From: Formicarius rufipectus
Lineage: Eukaryota > Chordata > Aves > Passeriformes > Formicariidae
Direction of reading: 5' to 3'
Assembly: GCA_013399695.1 (NCBI GenBank)
Contig: VXAU01003715.1
Location: 6,533-70,532 of the forward strand
DNA: 64,000 nucleotides
The translations under genes were made by a program, and so were the position numbers. Under the pieces are notes generated by a model. The model was not told the origin of the DNA and ran no database searches. It saw only the letters and a program-made list of their open reading frames with translations. Positions 39,033 through 50,399 of this stretch are shown in pieces (within the stretch, counting starts at the first letter, position 1; every line of letters starts with the position of its first letter).

Positions 39033-42000
39033 GTGAGGGCCGGCCCGGCTGGGGTGGGCTTTGGGGTGGGTGATGGAAGCGGGGGGGTGTATGCGGTGTA
39101 CGCCGTGCGCTGTCGCCGTGTTGGACTCTGCCCCGTTCCAGCGGGGGTCAGGGAGAAAATAAAAGTGCTGAGGTGACATTAATCGTCCCGTTGGGCCCCG
39201 AGCCAGCCCGCCCGGGCACCCTCGGCCTCCCCCCCGTCGGGCCATGGGCAGAGCTGTCGGCTCGGGGAGTGCAGGACGGGGGCAGGGTTTGGGTGCCAAA
39301 GTGCCTTAAATACCGTGGATGCCTTCAGCTGGAGGTGACCCCCGGGGATCGTCATCCCAGCCCCTGGCACTGCTTAGCACGACCCCAAAAATCTCACCCT
39401 GTGTCCCCGAGTGGTGTCCAAACGCTGCTCGGGGTTTGGGAGGACCCCCTCCTTCCAAGCCCCCTTCCATGGGTAGGGACACCTCCCCTAGGCCAGGTTG
39501 CTCCAAGCTCTGTCCAGCCTGGCCTGGATGCTCCAGGGGGATTAAAAGCTGCATTGGGGGGACTGGCCCTACTTCCCCATCCTGAGGGTCTGGCAGGAAT
39601 TCATCCCACTGCAGGAACCGCCTGCAGCTGGAAGGACACTCCTGGGAAACCCACATGCCTTTAAAATCCATGCCCCATCCCTGGAGCCTCTGTGGCTTCT
39701 GCCATAGATCCCGCTCAGCTTCCTCCCATCTTAGGTTGTTCCTCCTCTTTTTGAATTAATTTGGTGTCCCGAGAGCTGTGAAATGTGTGTGGCCGACATA
39801 AAAGTGGCTTTTTTTTTTTCTGGGGCTGCTTCCACGAAATGGCTTCGTGCTGGTGGACATGTTGGGCTTGTGTTGGAAGAGGCATTTATTAATTCAGATG
39901 CCAGATCAAATGTCCATGTCCTTTGGTTTCTCGGGACTCTGGTGTATCCTCCAGAGCCTGCCCGAGACTTCACGAGCTCCTGTTAGTTTAACCATCAAGT
40001 AATAACTGTGTTTAATATTAAACTAACAATGTAGTTCGAATGAGCTGATGCATATTCATGTTTGGGAGGCGACTTCATTCCCCAGTAATGACTCATCAAA
40101 TGTAAAATCGGGCATGTTGGCTTCTAATTAAAAAGCCTATTCACGGCGCTAAAACCCAACTGGCTTTCACAATAACCTAATCACCGGGATTTCGGAGCCT
40201 CAGCTGCTTGAGAAATAGTTCGAGTTAAGCCTGGGAGGTGGGAAGGTGACATTTGAAAGGCTCGGGCTGGAGGAAGGGCTCGGCTGGTTTGGGATTCCTC
40301 GAGCTCCTGCCGCATCTAGTGGGGGCAGAAGCGCCGAGTTTGGGCTGCTCCAGCTTTAAGCTGAATGACAGAGTCCTGCAGGGTGGACGCTGCCCTGGGC
40401 TTGGGCAGGACCGCAGCTCTGTGCAGCATCAGGGATTCCATCAGATATTCCCCTCTGCTTCCACGAAAACTGCGGCCATTCGGAGTCGGGGCTGCCCAAA
40501 AGGATGTTGCCAGTAGCAACCTCAAGCATGGAATAACTGAGGGCTGTAATTGTGCCCGGCCGTGCTGGCAGACCCTGTGTTTAGGGCTGACTAAGCTGGA
40601 ACAAGTAACCCAAAAGGCAGTTCTTTATCCTGTTGTTGTTGTTGTTGTTGTGGGAGGTGGGAAGCAGCAAGTTAGGACGCAGCAGGATTTGCTCCTGCCT
40701 GGCTGTCAGACTCAATTATCCCAACCACACGGAAGGTGAGGTGCTGTTTTGGGAAGCAGGTCAGCAGCTGCCTAACCCTGGAAATATCCAACCCTCTGGG
40801 GGGAAAAATGCATCCCTGAACCCACTGCCTGCAGCTGGGGAGCTGAGCCTCTCGGTGGAGGCTCCCAGGGAATAGCAAGGTGCTGTGCTCCCTGCTGCTC
40901 TGCAGGTTGGACCCTTCTGGGCTGATCTGAGGCAGAGCTGACTTGAGCAGTTGGATTTTCCCCACATTTCAGGTGAGCAGACCTGGGAAGTTCAGACCTG
41001 GAGCTTATGGGTCTCGAATGCTGCAGGTGCTGAGCTGTGCTCAGAAAGGGGTTAAGCAGATGTTCTCTGGGGTTAGGAAATTAATCTGGAAAGAGATCTT
41101 CACCAAGCACTTGGCCTGGCTCTGCATCTAACACTTTTGTGACCTATATCTTGTCCCTCTAAGCCTAATAGCACAGAACTCTTAACTCCACGAGTAGTGC
41201 TGGAGCCATGCCCCGGGTGAGTGACTCCAGTTGGCAGCAGACACAGACCAGGAGCTCCCCTGCACGATGTTTGTCCAGTTCGAGGGATTAACCCTGTGTA
41301 GGTTAGGAATAAATGAATTTTTTTAAAGTATCTGACTTTAGAAAGCAACTTCTTCCACTGGTGTGACTGGATGTGTTGGTGGGGACCTGGGACTCCCAAT
41401 GGTGGAGAGTTCCCTGGTTAACTGGTCGCCTGACATGTGACTGTCACCACTGGCTTGGCAAGGAGCCCAAGCATGTTTCTAGCCTGAGCAGGGATGGCTT
41501 GTGTCAGGGAGAAAGGGGAAACACCAGCAGGGAAGCTGCACTGTGAGCCTCAACAACCTCTTAAGTGCAAAAACATCCATGGGGTTGTTCTGAGATGTTT
41601 TTTTTGCAGAGGCAGCAGAACTTGCTGGTGGCCCTTGGTTTGGTTGCCGAGGGGTCTGTGGCATAATGAGGGGTTTGTGCTGCAGTTCTGCACTTTTTTT
41701 TGTTTTTGTTCTTTCTAAACAAAACCTGGGCAGGAGCAGTTTTACAGCTGTAGTGCTCTGATCTCCCCCAGAGCTGTCTGCTCAACCAAGAAGAGGGTTT
41801 GGCCTTCCTGATGATAAAGTTTTGGATTAAAACTCAGATTCTGGGTTGCCAAACCCCAGAATTTGTGGGGCCTCTCAAACTAGGGCAGCCTGGCAGGGCT
41901 GAAGGGCCCGGTTGGACTGGCTCTTGGTGATACAGTTTGTCCTTTTGTGTCCCAAGCTTTGGCTCTTTCAAGCCCTTGCCTTGCTTCAGGCTGGTTAGCT

Positions 42001-43971
42001 GGGACTCCCAGGGGAAGGGGTAATTGTTGGAGAGCAACATGAAAGCAGGGATGAGAGGTGGGAAGAGCTTCTGGTGGAAGATGTGGACTTAATCTTCCTG
42101 GGATCTTTAAGATGAGTTAAACTCAAATTATAAGCTGGTGTCCAGAGAGTTTATTTTATGGTCTTGGGGGTTATTTTAGCCTCCTGCTTGTTAAGTAATC
42201 AGGCAGGTGATTCAGCTTCTCTCTAAATGAACAAAGCTTTGGAGGGACTGGTGGGTGTGCCAGGACTGAGCAGGCAGCATTAAAATCACTGCAGTAACAC
42301 CCGTCAGATGAAAGCTGCCTCTTGTGCTTGATAGCCTGCCAAGCTCAGCACGAAGCTCTGACACACTGGAAATTGTTAGGATACACTTACTAGTTGGGAC
42401 ATGAACTTGCATACGCCTGGCTGGGGCTTTTGAGCAGTTCTGGCATCTTGATTTGCCTTTAATGAGGCTTGACAGGCTGAAGGGGGTGGCTAAAAGGAGT
42501 GAGCCACCCTGATTAAATCCACAGGGACTGCTGCAGGCTGTGCTGCTGCTGCCTCCTGGTTGGGGTCACTTTGGGGTTGGCTGGACTTGGCTTGATGGCT
42601 GGGACTGTGAGGGGGTGAAGGGGGCAGAGACCACACCAAAAATGGGGTCAGGGCGCCTCTCCCTTTCAGCGTGAGGAAGGCAGGGGAGAGCAGACACTGT
42701 GCTGGCAGCAGAACAGCTCCTCATGTGCAGTCAGAGCCCTCTAATGCGAGGAAATAAGTCCAGGAGAACCACCCCCAGCTGCTGGCAGGACTTGGGATGC
42801 TTTCCAAAGTGACCTATTTCTGATGGATTAGCTTTTTATTTCACTGTCTTGCACTGGAGTGACCCATATAAGCCCAGGGAGTGAATCCTGCTGTCACCAG
42901 GCTGCTCCAAGGATTCCTTCTTGCCTCTCACTGCCTCTCTTTGTGTCTCAGGTTGTCCGTAGTCGCCTGGAGAAGAAAGGAATCACAGTCCACAATGTCA
43001 GGTTGAATGGCTCAGCAGCCAGTCATGTCCTGCATCAAGACAGTGGCTTGGGGTACAAAGACCTGGACCTCATCTTCGGCGTGGACCTGAAGACAGAAGA
43101 CGTTTTCCAGCTCGTTAAGGACGTGGTCATGGATTGCCTGCTTGACTTCCTCCCCGAGGGTGTCAACAAGGACAAGATCACCCCCATGACCCTGAAGGAG
43201 GCCTACGTGCAGAAGCTGGTGAAGGTGTGCAACGAGACAGACCGCTGGAGCCTCATCTCGCTCTCCAACAACAGCGGGAAGAACGTGGAGCTCAAGTTCG
43301 TGGACTCTCTCCGGCGGCAGTTCGAGTTCAGCGTGGACTCCTTCCAGATCATCCTGGACTCGCTCCTGCTGTTCGGGGAGTGCTCCCAGAACCCCATGGC
43401 TGAGAACTTCCACCCCACGGTCACCGGGGAGAGCATGTACGGGGACTTCGAGGAGGCCATGGACCACCTGCGGAACAGGGTCATCGCCACCAGGAACCCC
43501 GAGGAGATCCGGGGTGGGGGGCTCCTCAAGTACTGCAACCTCTTGGTGCGGGGCTTTAAACCCAAGTCAGAAGTGGATATGAAGGCACTACAGAGGTACA
43601 TGTGCTCCAGGTTTTTCATAGACTTCTCTGACATTGGTGAGCAGCTGAGGAAGCTGGAATGTTACCTCCAGAGCCACTTTGTTGGGATGGAGAGCAACAG
43701 ATATGACTATTTGATGACCCTCCACAGGGTGGTCAATGAGAGCACGGTCTGCCTCATGGGACACGAGAGGAGGCAGACCCTGAACCTCATTGCCATGCTG
43801 GCTGTGAGGGTCCTGGCTGAGCAGAACATCATCCCCACCGTCACAAACGTTACCTGCTACTACCAGCCAGCCCCTTACGTCAGTGAAATAAACTTCAACT
43901 ACTACGTCACCCACGTGCAGCCCTTCCTGCCTTGCAATCAGTCTTACCCCACGTGGCTTCCCTGTAACTGA
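38895..43971 (+). CDS. TENT5B: Terminal nucleotidyltransferase 5B (FAM46B), 5' end incomplete
   Basis: Non-canonical cytoplasmic poly(A) polymerase of the TENT5/FAM46 family, which lengthens mRNA tails. Two coding pieces are visible, 38895-39032 and 42952-43971, giving 385 residues. Human TENT5B has 425 and TENT5C 391, so only a short N-terminus is missing. The nucleotidyltransferase GS motif is in RLNGSAASHV (residues 66-67 of the visible protein). The metal-binding acidic pair is in YKDLDLIF (83 and 85), with a third acidic residue likely the Glu of VELKF (159). The C-terminus ends YPTWLPCN as in the family. Adjacent co-oriented SLC9A1 supports TENT5B rather than TENT5A or TENT5C, though the C-terminal tail resembles the latter two. 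The start codon is absent: no ATG lies between the TATA box and the N at 38894. Confidence 0.9.
39476..39545 (-). mobile_element. Short CR1 remnant, antisense
   Basis: GGCCAGGTTGCTCCAAGCTC followed by TGTCCAGCCTGGCCTGGATG is a piece of the reversed CR1 3' region. Only about 70 bases are recognisable. Confidence 0.65.
39975..40205. promoter_or_regulatory. TENT5B: Candidate conserved enhancer in the TENT5B intron
   Basis: AT-rich island in GC-rich surroundings, dense in homeodomain-type TAAT cores and with an octamer-like ATGCATATTCAT. It also has a perfect AP-1 site TGACTCA at 40089-40095 and a 10-bp inverted repeat (GTTAGTTTAA at 39982-39991, TTAAACTAAC at 40018-40027). Such composition is typical of vertebrate conserved noncoding elements. 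No coding frame. Inference only. Confidence 0.4.
40631..40651 (+). repeat. (TGT)n microsatellite
   Basis: Seven uninterrupted TGT/TTG triplets in the TENT5B intron. Confidence 0.9.
42952..43971 (+). CDS. TENT5B: TENT5B coding exon 2 (catalytic core and C-terminus)
   Basis: A single 1,020-base exon encoding 339 residues and the TGA at 43969-43971. It carries the catalytic DLD at 43060-43068 and the VELKF Glu at 43288-43290. The highly conserved blocks TLKEAYVQKLVKVC, FHPTVTGESMYGDFEEA, ATRNPEEIRGGGLLKYCNLL, RYMCSRFFIDF and VVNESTVCLMGHERRQTL follow. No frameshift or stop interrupts it. Acceptor TGTCTCAG|G. The one-large-exon layout matches the rest of the family. Confidence 0.97.
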   Translation, partial: VVRSRLEKKGITVHNVRLNGSAASHVLHQDSGLGYKDLDLIFGVDLKTEDVFQLVKDVVMDCLLDFLPEGVNKDKITPMTLKEAYVQKLVKVCNETDRWSLISLSNNSGKNVELKFVDSLRRQFEFSVDSFQIILDSLLLFGECSQNPMAENFHPTVTGESMYGDFEEAMDHLRNRVIATRNPEEIRGGGLLKYCNLLVRGFKPKSEVDMKALQRYMCSRFFIDFSDIGEQLRKLECYLQSHFVGMESNRYDYLMTLHRVVNESTVCLMGHERRQTLNLIAMLAVRVLAEQNIIPTVTNVTCYYQPAPYVSEINFNYYVTHVQPFLPCNQSYPTWLPCN

Positions 43972-44199
43972 GCCAGGACAAACTCCAGGGTCTGTTCTCC
44001 AAGGTATTTCCTTGCCTTGGTGGGTTGGGAGGGTGGGATGGGGGACAAAAACAAAAAATCCANTGTAGAATTATGCTAAGGTAGAGCTGCACTGCCCTGA
44101 AATGGATCTGAATTGTGTTTTTCTTTTAGTGCAGGAGGTGTTATGGGTGTGCAAACTCGTGGTTTCTGCCGACAGAAGCCTGAGTGGCTAATTCCTTTG

Positions 44200-44856
44200 N
44201 NNNNNNNNNNNNNNNNNNNNNNNNNNNNNNNNNNNNNNNNNNNNNNNNNNNNNNNNNNNNNNNNNNNNNNNNNNNNNNNNNNNNNNNNNNNNNNNNNNNN
44301 NNNNNNNNNNNNNNNNNNNNNNNNNNNNNNNNNNNNNNNNNNNNNNNNNNNNNNNNNNNNNNNNNNNNNNNNNNNNNNNNNNNNNNNNNNNNNNNNNNNN
44401 NNNNNNNNNNNNNNNNNNNNNNNNNNNNNNNNNNNNNNNNNNNNNNNNNNNNNNNNNNNNNNNNNNNNNNNNNNNNNNNNNNNNNNNNNNNNNNNNNNNN
44501 NNNNNNNNNNNNNNNNNNNNNNNNNNNNNNNNNNNNNNNNNNNNNNNNNNNNNNNNNNNNNNNNNNNNNNNNNNNNNNNNNNNNNNNNNNNNNNNNNNNN
44601 NNNNNNNNNNNNNNNNNNNNNNNNNNNNNNNNNNNNNNNNNNNNNNNNNNNNNNNNNNNNNNNNNNNNNNNNNNNNNNNNNNNNNNNNNNNNNNNNNNNN
44701 NNNNNNNNNNNNNNNNNNNNNNNNNNNNNNNNNNNNNNNNNNNNNNNNNNNNNNNNNNNNNNNNNNNNNNNNNNNNNNNNNNNNNNNNNNNNNNNNNNNN
44801 NNNNNNNNNNNNNNNNNNNNNNNNNNNNNNNNNNNNNNNNNNNNNNNNNNNNNNNN
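44200..44856. other. Assembly gap (657 N)
   Basis: Run of N. Any frames drawn through it are artefacts. It lies about 230 bases after the TENT5B stop codon, so it affects only the 3' UTR. Confidence 0.99.
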
Positions 44857-45737
44857 GGGGGGAGTGCATGGTGGAAAATGCTGTGCAGAGCTTTATGGAA
44901 AAAAAGGCAGCAAAGGGACCTGCATGTGGATTTCTTCAAGCTCCCAAGTCTGCAGTGCCAAAATATAGTCGTGTTCCTAACTGACAAGGCAAATGATCTG
45001 TCCAGGAGCCTGCCCCAGGCTGCCATACCTAATCCTGTGTTTTCTAGGGGAATTTGAAATGCTGCTCTTCCTACTTTTATTTGGGGGTTTTTTTGGCATG
45101 CAGTGTGGTTTTAATGCACAAAGCCAGAGGTCAGCTGGGTTATCGAGGAAGATGAGGCTTGTCCTTTGAAGCACAAACCATCCAGTTCTCTAGTCAGTTC
45201 TTTCCAGCTGTTGCTGGAGCCTGTGTCCTCCAAGGAGATGGGCAGAGTTCTTCCAGGCTGGACATCTTCCCTTGGGCAGGTCCTGTCTTCCAAAGCAGCC
45301 TATTCCCAGCCATGTGATTTCATTAGCATTTTAAATTCATTCTCTAGCTAGAGATGGAGCTTGGAGGGGGGCAAAGTTAGTTGGCCTTGGGTGGGGAGGG
45401 AGGGGAAAGAAAAAGTCTTTTAAACAGACCCTCCTGTGCTTTGAGGGTTTGGTTCTCTTAGTCCAGCGTGGCTTTGAGGTTGTTGTGGGTGTCTGGAGCA
45501 TAGAAGCTTTTCATGGAGGTGCCTGGATTGCTGTGCCCCTGGAACATCTCAGACTGGACTGTGCCCAGGGGGAGAGATGGGCAGGCAGCAGGCATTCCCC
45601 AGGGATGGCTCCCGTGGTGCTTCCTCCGAGGTTGACGTACTCAAAGTACCTTTACTAACTTTTTTTTTTGTTTGTGGGTTTTGTTTATTTTTTTTTTTGT
45701 GACAAAACTGTAATAGCTGGGCAGATTGAATGCTCTA

Positions 45738-45743
45738 AATAAA
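45738..45743 (+). terminator. TENT5B: Poly(A) signal, TENT5B, proximal
   Basis: AATAAA in GCTCTAAATAAAGACTAG, preceded by long T-rich tracts; downstream sequence is G/T-rich. The best-looking candidate of the three. Confidence 0.55.
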
Positions 45744-46489
45744 GACTAGATCCTTGGAATGTGCATAGCCAGATTGGTACCTTTCTTGGGGTAGGGGTGA
45801 TGTTGGGAGTCAGGGGTGGGGGGGTGGCTCTTGTGCTTAACATGGACTAACCGAGGGGAAACTGGTCCAGCTTCGCTCCCTCCCCTGCAGAGCAGCTCTG
45901 CCTCCGTGGCCAGGGCTGTTGTGTCAGCTCTGCTGCAGCCCCACAACTCCCCAGAGCCTCAGTGGTGGGAGATTTTCCAGTGCCAGGTAAAACTGGTTGA
46001 AGGGCTGCTTTTGGGAGCCTCAGTGTGCCACCTGCATGGCTTCGAGGGGAGATGGTTTCTTTTTTCCTTGCATTTTAAACCTCAGATGAACATAGATGCC
46101 ATGTAGCATGATTTTTACAGGCTGCCCTTCCCCACAGACACGTAGATGACACACTAAACCAAGATTCCCTCCTTCCCTTTGAGGTGCCCTAAAAGATTCC
46201 CTACAGCCAACAGCTTGTCAGGGTGGCTTCCCATTGAGATTGCACTTTGGATTTATGGAGTGTGTGTGGTGGGACTCTTGTGAATGGGTTGAATCTGACT
46301 TTTTCTAGACCTTGCAGTGATACTGTGCTGCCTCCTGTGAGAGGGGGCAATTGGAAGATTCCAGTAGCTTGAATGGCACTTGATATTTTTTTTGTTTTTG
46401 TTTTAAATGTCTTTTTTTTCCTACACCTGTATCACTTGTCATGCAATGGGCTTGACATAGACTCACTAGATTCTTTAGAATCTGTTACA

Positions 46490-46495
46490 AATAAA
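46490..46495 (+). terminator. TENT5B: Poly(A) signal, TENT5B, middle
   Basis: AATAAA in TTACAAATAAATACAG, followed 15-40 bases later by a T/G-rich stretch (TGTTGGGTTATTTTTATTTG). Confidence 0.5.
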
Positions 46496-47703
46496 TACAG
46501 TGTATTCAAATCTGTTGGGTTATTTTTATTTGCTTGTCCTTTTGGGGAGTGTGGTGATGACTCTCAGCATAAACCAGGCTCAGAACCAACCGGTGACCTC
46601 GAAGGGACTGAGCTGAGCTCTGCCCAGATGCTCCTTGTACATCAGGCTGCTCCATCCCTCTCTCTGAAGCAGCTTCAAATCCCAGGAATTGTGTAGCTGT
46701 TGGCAGGTCACTCCTACAGCTGAGGGAGGTTTCTATTTATAACACTGCTCTGGAGTGTTGTGCATCTTCCCTTTTCCTGGTGCTCCTCGTGTTGCTGGAG
46801 GGGGAGGGTGGCCTGAGGTGCTGAGCTGAGGTCCCTGCCATGGGAATGGCACTTGGGAGGCTCTCCCTGCTGCTTTTCCACAGCTTCATTCCCTGCTGGT
46901 GCTTGTAAGGAGCAAAAAAGGTGGTTTGAGTAGTTAAAGCTTGGATACCGTGTGTAGCTGACCCACCTGCAGTGTGGTTCTTCTTGGAAAAGGGGAGGGT
47001 GAGAGGCTCTGGAAGGCTTTTCTCCCCAGAACAAGCTCGTTTCTGCTGCTGTTCAGGCCAGATTCCCGTGGGATGGCTGGCAGCTGGGTGCAGGCTCCTC
47101 CAGCTCTGGCTGCCCTCCAGCCCAAGATGAAGTTTCACTTCCCCTTGTCAAGCTCCAGGCAGTTCTGGTTCCACTGCAACAATGGAGCTGACGATGTGCC
47201 CGTCCCTCTTTGGGACAAACTTGCTGGCTCTGTATCTCCAAATTTTTCCTGTCTGGGACCAAAGCTTCCCTCTGACAGCAGGGCTGGGATGTTCTTGCTG
47301 GGCTGGCCCTGTGTGAGTCCCTGTTGCCTGCTCGAGTTGGGCTCTGCCTTTGCAGAGCTGATTTCTCTCCAAACCTGCTGTGTCTAGAGATGTTTCTCCC
47401 CTGTTTCCTGGCACAAACGCAGCACAGTCTCCTGCCTTCCCTGAGTGTTTCTCATGGATGGAAGCAGCTCTAAAGCATCTTAGACCATCAGCTGTCTTCA
47501 GTGTGGGTGGTTGATGCTGTTGATGCTGTGGTGAATAAGCTGCCTCTGGATTTGTGACCCTGAGCAGAGCAGCAAAAGCCCTGACAGAGTCGGCTCAGCA
47601 TTGTTGGAGCGGATCAGACCATACAAAAGGATGTTGGTGGAAAGTACTAGTTGTGATCAGAAAGGAGCTATCAATGTTTACAGCCCTCTTTTGTTAAATG
47701 TCA

Positions 47704-47709
47704 AATAAA
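47704..47709 (+). terminator. TENT5B: Poly(A) signal, TENT5B, distal
   Basis: AATAAA followed by an A-run, then T-rich and GT-containing sequence. It marks the last plausible end of the transcript before the downstream repeats. Confidence 0.4.
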
Positions 47710-48654
47710 AAAAAATACCTATATATTTTCTCACAGCCTGTAGTCTGTCATTCTTTTCCTCTTTGAGCAGAGGGTGATGGATAAGTCAGGATGTGCCTGA
47801 GGGTCTGGTGGGTGAAGTTTGGACTCTAGTGATGGTTGGTGCTCCAGTGCTTGGCTCTGGAGCTCTGCTCTGAGGACAGACGTGTGCTGGGCTGTTCCTT
47901 TATAGTAACTCCTTATAAATATAGTTCCCTATATTTAGCCTAGTGGTCTGGGCAGTGCCCAGCTCGTGTAACTGGAGTGGGGAGTGGAGTAGCCCACGCC
48001 ACAGCCCCGTGGTACAGTACAGCACGTGCCCACAGCTCCTCTGCAGAGGGCTGGCTGGGCTGTGATCGATGCCTGGAGACGCCTCCAGGAACACTCAGCC
48101 TTGCAGCAGCAAGATCACTTCCAGGGCTGCCGATGCAGCTCTCACAGCTGCAGCTTTTTCTCCTGGAAGGACATCTGGCCGTGCTCCAAAAGTCACTGAA
48201 ACGGCAGGAATTTGTCTTGACTCCAGAATGCAAGAAGCATCTTGCTCCAACCTCCCCGCTCCCAGCCGTCCTTAATCTGCTGGCCCCGTGCCGAGGGTGG
48301 CACCAGCTCTGTGCAGGCGGGTTGCTAGACCCAGCATGGCATTTAGATTTTATTTTAATCTCTCTATTTAGCTTTTTTTCCTTGTGGTGTGCCAGCGTTT
48401 CTTCCCCGGCTGCCCTCCTCCTCCTCCTCGGGAGCCGCTCGGGCAGCGCGGGTGTTAACTGTGCTATTCGAGCTCCTGCAGCATGAGAGAACAGTCTGTC
48501 TGTGCAGCTCCTCTTGCCATTTATAGCCGTGTTTGGGCGATCCAGCACACGGGCCCTTGTGCTCCAGAGCCTGGTGCCAAGCACGAGACAAATGCTCCAT
48601 TGATATTGGACGTCCTGGGAGGGCAGTTTGCTCCAGGGATGGGGCTGAGCTGCC

Positions 48655-48950
48655 GGAGGATGGCACAGCCCACCCTGCCTGGTCCTGATCCCTGAGGGGA
48701 TGGCACAGCCCACCCTGCCTGGTCCTGATCCCTGGGGGATGGCACAGCCCACCCTGCCTGGTCCTGATCCCTGAGGGGATGGCACAGCCCACCCTGCCTG
48801 GTCCTGATCCCTGGGGGATGGCACAGCCCACCTGAGAAAGGTGGNCCCACCCTGCCTGGTCCTGATCCCTGGGGGATGGCACAGCCCACCCTGCCTGGTC
48901 CTGATCCCTGAGGGGATGGCACAGCCCACCCTGCCTGGTCCTGAGCCCGG
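48655..48950 (+). repeat. 40-bp minisatellite
   Basis: About seven near-identical copies of a 39-40 base unit containing GGGGATGGCACAGCCCACCC, then TGCCTGGTCCTGATCCCTGA. A single N at 48845 interrupts the array after an aberrant GAGAAAGGTGG. The same GAGAAAGGTGG occurs again just beyond the array near 48971, so two contig ends were probably joined here and the copy number is unreliable. Confidence 0.93.
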
Positions 48951-49077
48951 GGAGGGTGAAGGCTGATGGTGAGAAAGGTGGGCTGCTCTGCCATTGAACC
49001 CTCTGATCTGATCTCCTGGCACTGCTGTCAGAGGTTCTGGTTCAGGCTTTTCTGTTCCAAAGAGGATTTCGGCTCGT

Positions 49078-49255
49078 GTTGGAAACATGGAATACCCTGA
49101 GTTGGAAGGGAAGCACATGGATCATCAAGGACAGCCCCAACTGTGTCTCCAAATATTTCTTGACCTCTGGCAGACTTGGTGCTGTGACCACTTCCCTGGG
49201 AAACCTGTTCCAGTGCCCAACCACCCTCTGGCTGAAGAGCCTTCTGTGTGTGGAG
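49078..49255 (-). mobile_element. CR1 LINE fragment, antisense
   Basis: Reversed CR1 3' terminus (ACATGGAATACCCTGAGTTG, then GAAGGG), then TTCTTGACCTCTGGCAGACT, TGACCACTTCCCTGGGAAAC and CCAGTGCCCAACCACCCTCT. 5'-truncated. Confidence 0.85.
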
Positions 49256-50399
49256 GTGGAGGACCATTTAAAAGACATTTTTTTTCCCTCTGTACATGGA
49301 GTATTTGCACTGTTCAGCCCCAAACTCAGGTCACCACAGGCTTTCTGGCTGTCGTCTCCACGATTTTCCTGACTCAACCACCTTCTCCCACATCTGGCTT
49401 TTTGCATCCAGCCTGGAATGGGCAGCTCAGGCATTCCCTTCCCTTCGGAGCAATCACAAGAAGAGATCAACTCATGCAGAGCCTCTTGCCTGCTCCACAA
49501 CATTCCAGCTGTGCCCAAAATCCCCATGTGCAGGGTGCCTGCTCTCCCCTGCTCCTTTTCTTTGGAGGAGGGAGCTGTTTGTGCCGAGCTGCTGCTGGGG
49601 TGGAAGTCGCTGCGGGTTTGCTGCTTCCTCACCTGGGTGGATCCCATTTCAGCTTGTAGAAACGTGATGGCTCTGACAAATTTGATTGAAATCCTCTGCT
49701 GGCAGCCCAAAGTATTCCGGGGAATGACTGACAGCCGTCGCAAAGGCGTTCCCTTGAGGAAGAAGGAAAAGAAGTCAATTGTCGTTGCAGCCTCGAGGTG
49801 TTGCACAACCGAGCTGTGACACGAACCAAGGACAGGGTGCCCTTGCACCCCCCTGCCCTGACCCACTGCACATCCCAGCAGCGATGCCAAAGGAAAATAC
49901 TGACATTCCCAGGAGAGACGAGCGCCTGTAGGTGTGACCGCAGCTCTGGAGACAGGCGAGAGGCTGGAGCGGCGCCCGGGGCGGCGCAGGGCGGTGTGTG
50001 ATGTGTTATCTCTCTCCCATACAAGCAGGAACACGCATTTCCATTCCCAGCAGCTCCCATCGTTCTTTCCGAGTGCCATAACCATTCCCTCCTGGCCAGG
50101 AGGTTTCCCTCTGCTGACGGATGGGGACTTAGCCCTGCGTGGAGCCGGCTGACTGGGGTGGTTGATCATTGCCCTCTCCACCACCACGGTGTATTTACCC
50201 TCCTTATCTTGCCGCTGTCAAGCCCCGGGTGCAGCAGGAGCAGTGTCACCCTGCCTTCCAAGGAGAAGCCACCACGCAGCACATCCCCCGGGCTGTTTGC
50301 CTGGCCTATATTTTTGCCTTGTAATCCAAGGAGGGGCTGGATGCAGGACACCCCTCCAGCCCTCCTCCCTTCCCCCCTCCAGCCGGCGTGGCTGGAACA

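Larger units (their letters stand above)
39033..42951 (+). other. TENT5B: TENT5B intron (3.9 kb)
   Basis: GT at 39033-39034 and AG at 42950-42951, phase 0; the position is the same as in other family members (after IVQ). Contains a short CR1 remnant, a (TGT)n microsatellite, T-rich runs near 41600-41710 and an AT-rich conserved-looking segment (39975-40205). No additional exon is seen. Confidence 0.85.
43972..47720 (+). other. TENT5B: TENT5B 3' untranslated region (inferred extent)
   Basis: Noncoding, AT-richer sequence with several T-rich tracts and three AATAAA signals, interrupted by a single N at 44063 and a 657-base gap. The extent is inferred from the signals: ends near 45.76, 46.51 or 47.73 kb are all possible, and the paralogues TENT5A and TENT5C have long 3' UTRs. 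I see no other gene in it. Confidence 0.5.

Noticed and set aside
44076..45057. Frames of about 240-316 codons on both strands
   Set aside because: They are open only because they run through the 657-base N gap.
47940..49118. Minus-strand frame of 392 codons
   Set aside because: Its middle is the 40-bp minisatellite translated (GIRTRQGGLCHPP repeats) and it crosses an N; no family resemblance, and the flanks are noncoding in character.
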